Assembly (NCBI RefSeq): GCF_000500065.1
Contig: NZ_AYOU01000163.1
Coordinates: 124,001-188,000 of the forward strand
Source of the DNA: Borrelia hispanica CRI
GTDB lineage: Bacteria; Spirochaetota; Spirochaetia; Borreliales; Borreliaceae
DNA length: 64,000 nucleotides
Reading direction: 5' to 3'
In this document: positions 9,198 through 17,243 of the stretch, piece after piece
Layout: each line of letters opens with the position of its first letter
How positions within the stretch are numbered: the stretch's first letter is position 1
Translations under genes and position numbers: made by a program
Notes under the pieces: model-generated
Told to the model about the DNA's origin: nothing
Seen by the model: only the letters and a program-made list of their open reading frames with translations
Databases searched by the model: none

Positions 9198-10363
9198 ATT
9201 TGAAACTCCTTTTTTATTGTGTCTACGAAATCTAATTTTTCCCATTCTAATTCGTTTTTTCCAAAATGTCCGTATGTACATGTTTGAGAATATATAGGTT
9301 CTCTTAATTTTAATTTTTTAATTATTCCATTAGGAGTTAGATCAAAGTTATTTATTATAAAATTCAATATTTTTTTTTCATATTCATTATCATTAATTCC
9401 TGTGGTTATTTTAATAGATATTGGTTTGGGAATGCCAATAGCATAAGCAATTTGCATTTCAAATTCTCGAGAAATACCTGCTGCTACCATATTTTTAGAA
9501 ATGTATCTTGCCATATAAGCTGCTGATCTGTCAACTTTGGTAGCATCTTTGCCACTATAAGCGCCACCACCATGTCTTGCAAATCCTCCATAGCTGTCAG
9601 CAATAATTTTTCTTCCTGTAAGGCCGGTATCACCAGTAGGTCCACCTATGACGAAATTGCCCGAAGGGTTAATATAATATTCTATATTATTGTCGAACAT
9701 TGATCTGCTATTTAAAACGGGTTTTATAATTTTTTCGATAATTGTTTGTTTTAAAAAGTCATAAGGGATATCAGGATCATGTTGATGGGACAGGACAATA
9801 TTGCTGACTTTAATTGGATTTTTATAAGAATCATATTCAATGGTTACTTGGGATTTAGCATCAGGACGCAACCACTTAATTTCACCTGATTTTCTAAGTT
9901 TACTAGCTTCTTTTAAAATTAAATTAGATAATTCGTATGCTATGGGTAAGAAATTTTCAGTCTCATTGCATGCATAACCAAAAATTATTCCTTGATCCCC
10001 TGCTCCTATATCTTTTGTATCTTTTTTTTCAACTGCATTTGTAATGTCGATTGATTGAAAACCAATAACATCAATTATTGTTGCCGATTTGTAATCAAGT
10101 CCATATTCTATATTTGTGTATCCAATATTTTTTATTGTTTGTTTTGCAATTTCTTTGATATCTATATCTTTTTTTGCTTTACTATTTATTTCTCCTGCTA
10201 TTACTATTAAATTTTGTGATACTAAAGTTTCACATGCTACTTTTGCCATTTTGTCTTTTTTAAGTATTTCATCAAGTATGGCATCAGAAATTTGATCCGC
10301 AATTTTATCGGGATGTCCTTCAGATACGGACTCAGATGTTGCTGTTAAATTATTGTTGTTCAT
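9194..10363 (-). CDS. metK: S-adenosylmethionine synthetase
   Basis: A 389-residue MetK, forming SAM from methionine and ATP. Signatures: [19 protein letters not shown] (N-terminal ATP-binding), [12 protein letters not shown] (the conserved substrate loop, about residues 120-131) and [19 protein letters not shown] (P-loop-like, about 265-283). The ATG is preceded by AAGGTGA. It lies between pfs, 16 bases upstream, and luxS, which overlaps its stop, so SAM synthesis and removal of SAM by-products are made together. Confidence 0.97.
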   Translation of the reverse strand: MNNNNLTATSESVSEGHPDKIADQISDAILDEILKKDKMAKVACETLVSQNLIVIAGEINSKAKKDIDIKEIAKQTIKNIGYTNIEYGLDYKSATIIDVIGFQSIDITNAVEKKDTKDIGAGDQGIIFGYACNETENFLPIAYELSNLILKEASKLRKSGEIKWLRPDAKSQVTIEYDSYKNPIKVSNIVLSHQHDPDIPYDFLKQTIIEKIIKPVLNSRSMFDNNIEYYINPSGNFVIGGPTGDTGLTGRKIIADSYGGFARHGGGAYSGKDATKVDRSAAYMARYISKNMVAAGISREFEMQIAYAIGIPKPISIKITTGINDNEYEKKILNFIINNFDLTPNGIIKKLKLREPIYSQTCTYGHFGKNELEWEKLDFVDTIKKEFQI

Positions 10364-10379
10364 ATTATCACCTTAAGTA

Positions 10380-11093
10380 TTATATAGACTTAATTAGTTC
10401 CCTTACCATTTTAGCTGAATTTTTTGATGCATCTTGTAAAAATTTATTAAAATCTATGTGGTTATTTTTGTTATTTGGAAAGTCAGATATTGAACGAGTG
10501 ACTATAAACGGTATATTGAATGTGTATGCTACTTGGGCAATTGCTGCACTTTCCATTTCTACAGCCAAAGCATCTTTAAAGTCATTTTTAATTTTTTCTA
10601 TCTGTTTTTCATCTTCAATAAATTGATCACCTGTAAGTATTAGGCCAATATGAACATTAATATTTTGGAATTTGTCTTTGATAATACTAACGACTTTGTT
10701 TAGTAGAGTTTTATCTGATTCGAATTTTTGTGGAAATCCTGGTACTTGTCCTATTTGATGATCAAATTGCGTTAAGTTGAAATCATGAAATGCTGTTTGT
10801 GATGATATGATGATGTCTGATATTTTAATGTTTGAAGATTCTTGAAGTCCTCCAGCAGTTCCTGAGTTGATTATATGGGTAATTTTATATTTTGCTATAA
10901 TATAACTATTCCACATGGCTGCATTTACTTTTCCAATACCAGTAGTTAAAGATATGATCTTATGTCCCTCAATTTCTCCTTTATAAATTTTTTTTTCACC
11001 TAGGTAATTGTCTACTTTGATTTCTTCTTTATTTTCAATAATTTGATGTATTTCTCTTGCTTCTTCGTCCATTGCAGATGTTATTAAAATCAT
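10380..11093 (-). CDS. pfs: 5'-methylthioadenosine/S-adenosylhomocysteine nucleosidase
   Basis: A 237-residue MTAN (Pfs), which hydrolyses SAH, MTA and 5'-deoxyadenosine to adenine and the thioribose. Typical elements are the N-terminal SAMDEEAREI, TGIGKVNAA (phosphate/ribose region), NSGTAGGL, and VEMESAAIAQVA (about residues 178-189) with the ribose-binding Met-Glu, then TRSISD with the catalytic Asp. No signal peptide is seen, so this copy is cytosolic. AGGAG precedes the ATG. It is 12 bases downstream of pdeB and supplies the substrate for luxS, two genes on. Confidence 0.96.
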   Translation of the reverse strand: MILITSAMDEEAREIHQIIENKEEIKVDNYLGEKKIYKGEIEGHKIISLTTGIGKVNAAMWNSYIIAKYKITHIINSGTAGGLQESSNIKISDIIISSQTAFHDFNLTQFDHQIGQVPGFPQKFESDKTLLNKVVSIIKDKFQNINVHIGLILTGDQFIEDEKQIEKIKNDFKDALAVEMESAAIAQVAYTFNIPFIVTRSISDFPNNKNNHIDFNKFLQDASKNSAKMVRELIKSI

Positions 11094-11105
11094 ATTTTGC
11101 TCCTT

Positions 11106-12251
11106 TTATATTTCTTGTAAACCATACTTTTTTAAAATAAGGTTTATCTCATCTTGTCTTAGTATTTTTTTTATGCCTGTTTCTGTTTTGGGTATGGATT
11201 TAATGTAACTTTGATTGTCATTAGGAGGTATAATTTTGCCATCTTTTATTATGTACTTTATATACGGAACATTAATATTGATTTCGTTGATTTTTATTAT
11301 TTTAGCAATTGAATTGTCATTAAGTTCAACTATAAAGTCTAGGGGACATTGAGATAGAACTTTAATTATTAGTTTTAAAACTCTTTTGTCAAATTTTTTA
11401 TCAGCATCTTGTATTAATTCGATAAGAGATGCTCCCGAACTTGAGGCTCCTTTATATATCTTATCTAAAAGAATTGCACTATATGCGCTAGCAGCACCTA
11501 TTATATTAGCCTCAATGTTAATTTGTTCACTTTTAAGTTTGTTGGGGTATCCTGATCCATCTAAGTTTTCTTTATGTGTAAGTATTGCTAGACAAATAGA
11601 TCGTGAAAAATTAGTGGTTGATATTATTTTGTGTCCAAGTACAGGATATTTTTTGATTACTTCAAATTCTTTGTCAGTTAATTTTTCTTTCTTTTCACTT
11701 ATACTTAAAGGTATAAATAAAAAACCTATTTTATGAAGAAGAGCTGTTGTGCAAAGTTCAACAGTTTTATGATTATTTAGATTCATTTCATTGCCAAGAG
11801 CCACAGTCAATATTGAAGTATTTATTGAGTGAACAACGTGATAATCAGATAGGAGTTTAGGTATTTTTATGTATTTTATAAATGTTTGTTGGTTTTTTTT
11901 ATAAAATTCCATGACTTTTTTTACAATGGGAATGACATCTTGGTAATAAATTTTTTTATTTTTTTTGCAGGTTTCGTATACTTCTTCTAAATTGCTTATT
12001 AGTATGTGATAATTTGCAATAGATTCTTTATCATACTCTTCATTAATTTTAATATATTTTTTTGTTTCTCGTATTAATGCTTCATTAAAGAAATTTCTTT
12101 CTATTTGTATTGCGTTTTTAAGCCCCCATTTTTCAATGAGCTCGGTGTTTATAGGTTGCAATAGTGAATCTTTGGGCCATATTAAAAAATCTTTTTCTAT
12201 CACATATGAAAAATTTTTGATTTCTTTTGCTAAATTATCAAAGCTTTGCAT
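11106..12251 (-). CDS. pdeB: HD-GYP domain protein, PdeB-like c-di-GMP phosphodiesterase
   Basis: A 381-residue protein at the position of B. burgdorferi PdeB (BB0374), a reported c-di-GMP phosphodiesterase. The C-terminal half is an HD-GYP domain: HSINTSILTVALGNEM (about 135-150), LLHKIGFLFIP (about 171-181) and HKENLDGSGYP (226-236). Two canonical positions differ: the HD pair reads His173-Lys174 instead of His-Asp, and the HHE motif reads His-Lys-Glu. The N-terminal 110 residues are an unassigned helical sensor. First gene of the run leading to luxS, so c-di-GMP turnover may be co-expressed with AI-2 synthesis. Activity should not be assumed without the consensus metal ligands. Confidence 0.85.
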   Translation of the reverse strand: MQSFDNLAKEIKNFSYVIEKDFLIWPKDSLLQPINTELIEKWGLKNAIQIERNFFNEALIRETKKYIKINEEYDKESIANYHILISNLEEVYETCKKNKKIYYQDVIPIVKKVMEFYKKNQQTFIKYIKIPKLLSDYHVVHSINTSILTVALGNEMNLNNHKTVELCTTALLHKIGFLFIPLSISEKKEKLTDKEFEVIKKYPVLGHKIISTTNFSRSICLAILTHKENLDGSGYPNKLKSEQINIEANIIGAASAYSAILLDKIYKGASSSGASLIELIQDADKKFDKRVLKLIIKVLSQCPLDFIVELNDNSIAKIIKINEININVPYIKYIIKDGKIIPPNDNQSYIKSIPKTETGIKKILRQDEINLILKKYGLQEI

Positions 12252-12272
12252 TTGTCTCCTTAAGCTTCAAGC

Positions 12273-12310
12273 ATTAATAATAAACATGCAACAATGCATT
12301 GTTTATTAAT
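12273..12310. repeat. Imperfect inverted repeat in the divergent spacer upstream of pdeB
   Basis: The spacer between pdeB (minus) and the membrane-protein gene at 12388 (plus) contains ATTAATAATAAACATGCA facing TGCATTGTTTATTAAT around a 4-base centre. A second short repeat, TAGTAT-AATG-ATACTA (12324-12339), lies next to it and overlaps a TATAAT at 12327. These could be operator or promoter elements for the divergent pair, but no convincing -35 box was found on either strand. Confidence 0.4.
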
Positions 12311-12387
12311 TTTTCTATCTATTTAGTATAATGATACTATATGTGTACTTAATTTTAAAATAGAACTTTATTATAAGAGATTTTTTG

Positions 12388-13167
12388 ATGGTTGACAGAA
12401 TACTTTTTATTTTTAATATTTTGTTTTTTTGTTTTTTTTTATATTTTATTTATTTTTTAGAAATTTTCAACTTTTCAAGTTTTTTATATTTTATTATTTT
12501 TTATCGATATTTCATTTTGTATTTTATTGTATTTGTCTTTGCTTTTAATATTCTATATTCTAAATTTTTATATTCAAGATTATATTTTATATTAAATGGT
12601 ATAGAGAATACTTATACTTTTTTAAGACTTAAAATAATTCGCAAAACACTTAAAAGTGTATTTGATATTTCTATTCTTTTGAAAATGACTTTAATCAAAC
12701 AGGATAAAAAAGCATTTGATGATATTTATCTTTATTTAAAAGATACTAAAATGAGTAATAAGACAATAATAGAACTTTATGCTATCTGTGTTAGTTTTAG
12801 AGAACAAGAAAAAGCTTGTAGTTTGATTATGAATCATGTAGAGAATCGTAATAAATGGGTAAGATATTGTGTGTCACTTCATGCTATTGTTGATGAAGAT
12901 TATGAAAAATTGAATAATGAGATAAATTTTTTAAAAAAATTCTTTTTAAAAGGAGATCTTATTTTTACAATTTATTTTTATTATCTTTTAAAAAAATCAA
13001 AACTGAAACGTCATTTGGTTGAAGAGAAACGACTTGAAATTAGGAATAGATATTTGAAATGTAAAGATAGACTTAATATTAAACATACAAAATTACTTGG
13101 TTCAAATTTATTTTTTATAGTGTTTTATTACATTTATGATATTTCAAAAAAGGACATTTTTTATTGA
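12388..13167 (+). CDS. Membrane protein of unknown function
   Basis: A 259-residue protein I do not recognise. The first 70 residues are two very hydrophobic, Phe-rich segments (around 4-28 and 30-58), followed by a basic cytosolic region of about 180 residues rich in Lys and helical in character, with a pattern suggestive of helical repeats ([19 protein letters not shown]). ATG 12388 is preferred to the TTG just before it, with AGAGA upstream. It corresponds in position to B. burgdorferi BB0373 and stops 13 bases before gltX, so the two are likely co-transcribed. Confidence 0.75.
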   Translation: MVDRILFIFNILFFCFFLYFIYFLEIFNFSSFLYFIIFYRYFILYFIVFVFAFNILYSKFLYSRLYFILNGIENTYTFLRLKIIRKTLKSVFDISILLKMTLIKQDKKAFDDIYLYLKDTKMSNKTIIELYAICVSFREQEKACSLIMNHVENRNKWVRYCVSLHAIVDEDYEKLNNEINFLKKFFLKGDLIFTIYFYYLLKKSKLKRHLVEEKRLEIRNRYLKCKDRLNIKHTKLLGSNLFFIVFYYIYDISKKDIFY

Positions 13168-13180
13168 AAGAGGTTGTGTT

Positions 13181-14656
13181 TTGAATATAAGAGTTAGATA
13201 TGCTCCTTCTCCAACTGGTTTGCAACATATTGGAGGAATTAGGACAGCTTTATTTAATTATTTTTTTGCCAAATCCTTTAATGGGAAATTTTTACTTAGA
13301 ATTGAAGATACAGATCAGACTAGATATTATAAGGAAGCAGAAGAAGATTTGTATCAAAGTTTAGCATGGCTTGGTATTGATTTTGATGAAGGGCCTACTT
13401 GTGGAGGTTCTTATGCTCCTTATATTCAATCGCAAAGAACAGAGATATATCAAAAATATGCTAGAGAGTTGATTGAATTGGGAAATGCTTATTATTGTTA
13501 TTGTTCACCTGATAGATTAGAGAGAATTAGAAAGATTCAAACTATTAACAAGATGGCACCAGGTTATGATAGACATTGCAGGAACTTGAGCAAAGATGAA
13601 ATTAAAGATGCTTTAAGTTTAGGAATTAGTCCTGTTGTTAGATTTAAAATTCCTTTTGATGGTGAGACTTCTTTTAATGATATTTTGCTTGGCAAAATTA
13701 CATGGGCCAATAAGGATATTAGTCCTGATCCTGTAATTTTAAAATCTGATGGATTCCCAACATATCATCTTGCAAATGTTGTTGATGATCATTTAATGGA
13801 GATTTCACATGTATTGAGAGCCCAGGAATGGATTTCTTCAGGACCTTTGCATGTGCTTCTTTATAATGCTTTTGGATGGAATCCTCCTATTTATTGTCAT
13901 CTTCCAATGGTGATGGGAAGTGATGGACAAAAATTAAGTAAGAGGCACGGTGCTACAGCTTTAAAACAATTTATTGATGATGGATATCTTCCTGAGGCTA
14001 TTATTAATTATGTTACTTTGCTTGGTTGGTCTTATGATGGTAAGAGTGAGTTTTTTACGAAAAATGAACTTCAAAAATTGTTTTCCATTGATAAAATCAG
14101 TAAATCACCAGCTGTTTTTGATTATAACAAATTAGATTTTTTTAATAGTCATTACATTAGGACAAAAGAAGATCATGAATTGGTCGAACTCTTATTTCCT
14201 TTCTTGCAAAAGGCAGGTTATATTAAAAAGGATAGTAATTCTTGTGACAAAGAAAAATTATTACTGTTAATTCCGTTAATAAAGCCGAGGATTAGAAAAC
14301 TTGGTGATGCTGTTGGCATGCTTAGGTTTTTTTATACAAATATTGAAACTTGGAATTTAGATGAATTTTTGGGGAAGAAAAAGACAGTAAGTGATATTTA
14401 TTCATTGTTAGAAAAAATTAAACCAGTATTAGAAGGATTTGAAACAAGGATATTGTCCGAGAATGAACAAATTTTTTATAATTTTGCTAGGGAAAATAAT
14501 CTAAAAATAGGAGAGGTTTTGCTTCCAATTAGAATCGCAGTTCTTGGAAGTAAGGTATCACCACCTCTTTTTGATTCTTTGCAATTACTTGGTAAAGTTA
14601 AGGTCTTTGATAGAATAAATAAAGCTCAGGACTTTTTAAAAAAGTATGAATTATAG
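13181..14656 (+). CDS. gltX: Glutamyl-tRNA synthetase (probably non-discriminating)
   Basis: A 491-residue class I synthetase. [14 protein letters not shown] holds the HIGH signature and GQKLSKRHG the KMSKS loop. I chose TTG 13181 because AAAGAGG (13168-13173) is 7 bases upstream and the protein then begins [11 protein letters not shown], the family N-terminus; a frame extending back to 13136 overlaps the previous gene. Borrelia lacks GlnRS, and gatC, gatA and gatB are all in this window, so this enzyme presumably also charges tRNA-Gln with Glu for later amidation. That dual specificity is inferred. Confidence 0.96.
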   Translation: MNIRVRYAPSPTGLQHIGGIRTALFNYFFAKSFNGKFLLRIEDTDQTRYYKEAEEDLYQSLAWLGIDFDEGPTCGGSYAPYIQSQRTEIYQKYARELIELGNAYYCYCSPDRLERIRKIQTINKMAPGYDRHCRNLSKDEIKDALSLGISPVVRFKIPFDGETSFNDILLGKITWANKDISPDPVILKSDGFPTYHLANVVDDHLMEISHVLRAQEWISSGPLHVLLYNAFGWNPPIYCHLPMVMGSDGQKLSKRHGATALKQFIDDGYLPEAIINYVTLLGWSYDGKSEFFTKNELQKLFSIDKISKSPAVFDYNKLDFFNSHYIRTKEDHELVELLFPFLQKAGYIKKDSNSCDKEKLLLLIPLIKPRIRKLGDAVGMLRFFYTNIETWNLDEFLGKKKTVSDIYSLLEKIKPVLEGFETRILSENEQIFYNFARENNLKIGEVLLPIRIAVLGSKVSPPLFDSLQLLGKVKVFDRINKAQDFLKKYEL

Positions 14657-14679
14657 ATTAAATTTTTAGGATGTTTGAT

Positions 14680-16008
14680 ATGGCTAAAATAGAAGATATT
14701 ATTTCACTTGCTAAGAGGAGAGGTTTTGTATTTCAATCCTCAGAAGTTTATGGAGGTTTGTCAGGTGTATGGGATTATGGGCCTTTAGGTGTTGAGATTA
14801 AGAAGAACATACAAGAAGAGTGGTGGAAAAATATGGTTTACTTTCATGAAAATGTTGTGGGATTAGATAGTGCTATTTTAATGAGACCTGAAGTTTGGAA
14901 AGCTTCTGGGCATGTTGATAGTTTTTTGGAATTATTAGTTGATTGTAAAAATTGTAAAAATAGATTTAGGACAGATTTTATTGATTTATCTAAGGGATGT
15001 CCTAATTGTGGTTCTATAGGAACTTTTACAACTCCTAGAAGTTTCAATTTGATGTTTAAGACTAATATTGGGGCTGTTGAGGATAGTTCTAGTGAGATTT
15101 ATTTAAGACCAGAAACTGCGCAGGGTATTTTTGTTAATTTTCGTAATGTGTTGGACACTACAAGGCTTAAGGTTCCATTTGGAATAGCACAAGTTGGTAA
15201 GGCGTTTAGGAATGAGATAATAGCAAAGAATTTTATATTTAGAGTGTGTGAGTTTGAACAAATGGAAATGCAGTTTTTTGTACATCCGAGTCAGATGGAT
15301 GATTGGTATTGTTATTGGCAGCAAAAACGAATGAATTTTTTTGTTGAAACTCTTGGAATAAAAGCTGATAATCTTAGATTTCAAAAACACAAAGATGATG
15401 AGCTTGCTCATTATGCAAAGGCTGCAGTTGATATTGAATATCAGTTTCCATTTGGTTTTCAAGAAATTGAGGGAATTCATAATAGAGGTAATTATGATTT
15501 AAATCAGCATGCTAAATTTTGTGGTAAACCTAAGTTGTTTGAATATCATGATTTGATAACAGGTGATAAATATATTCCTTATGTAATTGAAACTTCTCTT
15601 GGACTTACAAGAAGTGTACTAATGACTCTTTGTGATGCTTATGCTTGTGAGGAACTTGAGGGAGGGGATAAACGAATAGTTTTACATTTACATCCTAAGA
15701 TTGCTCCTTATAAGGTTGCAATACTTCCTCTTGTAAAAAAAGATGGATTACCTGAACTTGCTAGAAAAGTGTTTATGCAATTTAGCGATGATTTTTATAT
15801 GTTTTATGATGAGAATGGTACAATAGGTAAGCGTTATAGACGTCAAGATGAGATTGGTACACCTTATTGTGTAACAATAGATTATGATACGATTGAAAAT
15901 GGGACGATAACTTTAAGAGATAGGGATACTATGACTCAAACAAGAATTTCTATTGATGATTTGTATTCATATGTTAAAACGGAAATTCTAAATTACAAGG
16001 GAGTTTAA
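14680..16008 (+). CDS. glyS: Glycyl-tRNA synthetase, single-chain class II type
   Basis: A 442-residue single-polypeptide GlyRS of the homodimeric (archaeal/eukaryotic-like) type. It shows GGLSGVWDYGPLG near the N-terminus, a zinc knuckle CKNC...CPNC (about residues 86-110), class II motif 2 (FRNEI and VCEFEQMEM) and the C-terminal anticodon-binding domain from about 340. ATG 14680 fits the AGGATG site better than the ATG at 14671, which touches it. It lies between gltX and tyrS, so three synthetases are expressed from one run. Confidence 0.95.
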   Translation: MAKIEDIISLAKRRGFVFQSSEVYGGLSGVWDYGPLGVEIKKNIQEEWWKNMVYFHENVVGLDSAILMRPEVWKASGHVDSFLELLVDCKNCKNRFRTDFIDLSKGCPNCGSIGTFTTPRSFNLMFKTNIGAVEDSSSEIYLRPETAQGIFVNFRNVLDTTRLKVPFGIAQVGKAFRNEIIAKNFIFRVCEFEQMEMQFFVHPSQMDDWYCYWQQKRMNFFVETLGIKADNLRFQKHKDDELAHYAKAAVDIEYQFPFGFQEIEGIHNRGNYDLNQHAKFCGKPKLFEYHDLITGDKYIPYVIETSLGLTRSVLMTLCDAYACEELEGGDKRIVLHLHPKIAPYKVAILPLVKKDGLPELARKVFMQFSDDFYMFYDENGTIGKRYRRQDEIGTPYCVTIDYDTIENGTITLRDRDTMTQTRISIDDLYSYVKTEILNYKGV

Positions 16009-16012
16009 ATAA

Positions 16013-17233
16013 ATGAATTTAGCCCTAAAGGTTTTAAATAAGAGAGGGTTTTTAAAGCAGTGTACTAATTTGGAAGAGTTAAGTACATTGATGGATAGAG
16101 AGAAAATAGTTTTTTATGTTGGGGTTGATGCTACTTCTGCTTCTTTGCATATTGGACATTTGATTCCTTTTATGGTAATGATTCATCTTCAAAAACAGGG
16201 TCATGTTCCAATTATTTTAATTGGTGGTGGGACTACAAAAATAGGAGATCCTTCTGGTAAGGATTCAATGCGTAAGATTTTGTCAAAAGAAGATATAGAT
16301 GAGAATGTTAAGACAATAAGTTCTCAATTGCTTAAAATAATAGATCTTAGTGGTGGTGGGTATATTCTTAATAATGCCGAATGGCTTGATGGCATTAATT
16401 ATATTGAATTTTTAAGGGAAGTTGGTATTTACTTTTCTGTTAATCGTATGTTAAGTTTTGAAACTTATAAGAGAAGATTAAAAGATGGTCTTTCATTTAT
16501 TGAATTTAATTATCAGCTTTTACAGTCATATGATTTTTATATGTTAAGTCGTATGAAAAATTGTAAACTTCAAATTGGTGGTGATGATCAGTGGGGGAAT
16601 ATTGTCTCAGGTGTTGATTTGGTTAATAGAAAATCGGGAAGCAAAGTGTTTGGGCTTACATTGCCGCTTATTACAAGAAGTGATGGTAAGAAAATGGGTA
16701 AGTCAGAAACAGGAGCTGTTTATCTTGATTCAAAGCTTTATAGTGTTTATGATTTTTATCAGTATTTTAGAAACATTCCAGATTTAGATGTTAAAAAATT
16801 TTTATATTTATTTACTTTTTTAGAAGATGAAGAGATTGAACGTATTGCAAGTGTTAAAGGACAATTGTTAAATAATGCAAAAGAGATTTTGGCATTTGAG
16901 ATAACAAAAATTGTTCATGGTAAAGATGAGGCTTTAAAAGCATCCTCAGCAGCTCAAGCAGCATTTAAAGGAGGTGAAGGGAGATCTGATATTCCTTTTT
17001 TTAAATTGGCATTGACTAATTTAGAGGAGAGTATTTTATTAGTTGACTTGATGGTTTTGGCAAAGGTTGTAACGAGTAAGTCAGAGGCTAGGCGACTTAT
17101 TGATTCTGGTGGAGTTTATATAGATAAAGTAAGGGTAGGAGATCAAAATTATTGCCTTTGTAAGGACAATTTTATCAATGGTGAGATTGAACTTAAAATA
17201 GGCAAAAAAAAGATTTTGAGAATTATTTTATAA
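16013..17233 (+). CDS. tyrS: Tyrosyl-tRNA synthetase
   Basis: A 406-residue class I synthetase. VGVDATSASLHIGHLIP contains the HIGH motif; DGKKMGKSETG is the KMSKS loop; QIGGDDQWGNI (about 186-196) is the Tyr-site signature. The C-terminal 65 residues form an S4-type RNA-binding domain (KVVTSKSEARRLIDSGGVYI). GGGAG precedes the ATG, which is 4 bases after the glyS stop, implying tight coupling. Confidence 0.97.
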   Translation: MNLALKVLNKRGFLKQCTNLEELSTLMDREKIVFYVGVDATSASLHIGHLIPFMVMIHLQKQGHVPIILIGGGTTKIGDPSGKDSMRKILSKEDIDENVKTISSQLLKIIDLSGGGYILNNAEWLDGINYIEFLREVGIYFSVNRMLSFETYKRRLKDGLSFIEFNYQLLQSYDFYMLSRMKNCKLQIGGDDQWGNIVSGVDLVNRKSGSKVFGLTLPLITRSDGKKMGKSETGAVYLDSKLYSVYDFYQYFRNIPDLDVKKFLYLFTFLEDEEIERIASVKGQLLNNAKEILAFEITKIVHGKDEALKASSAAQAAFKGGEGRSDIPFFKLALTNLEESILLVDLMVLAKVVTSKSEARRLIDSGGVYIDKVRVGDQNYCLCKDNFINGEIELKIGKKKILRIIL

Positions 17234-17243
17234 TTGGTGTTTC

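Noticed and set aside
9194-9281. Upstream extension of luxS
   Set aside because: The frame continues back to 9281 inside metK, but the LuxS family begins at the ATG at 9197, which has a good ribosome site.
15103-15480. 125-codon minus-strand frame inside glyS
   Set aside because: Antisense shadow of a conserved synthetase gene; composition is that of reverse-complemented codons.
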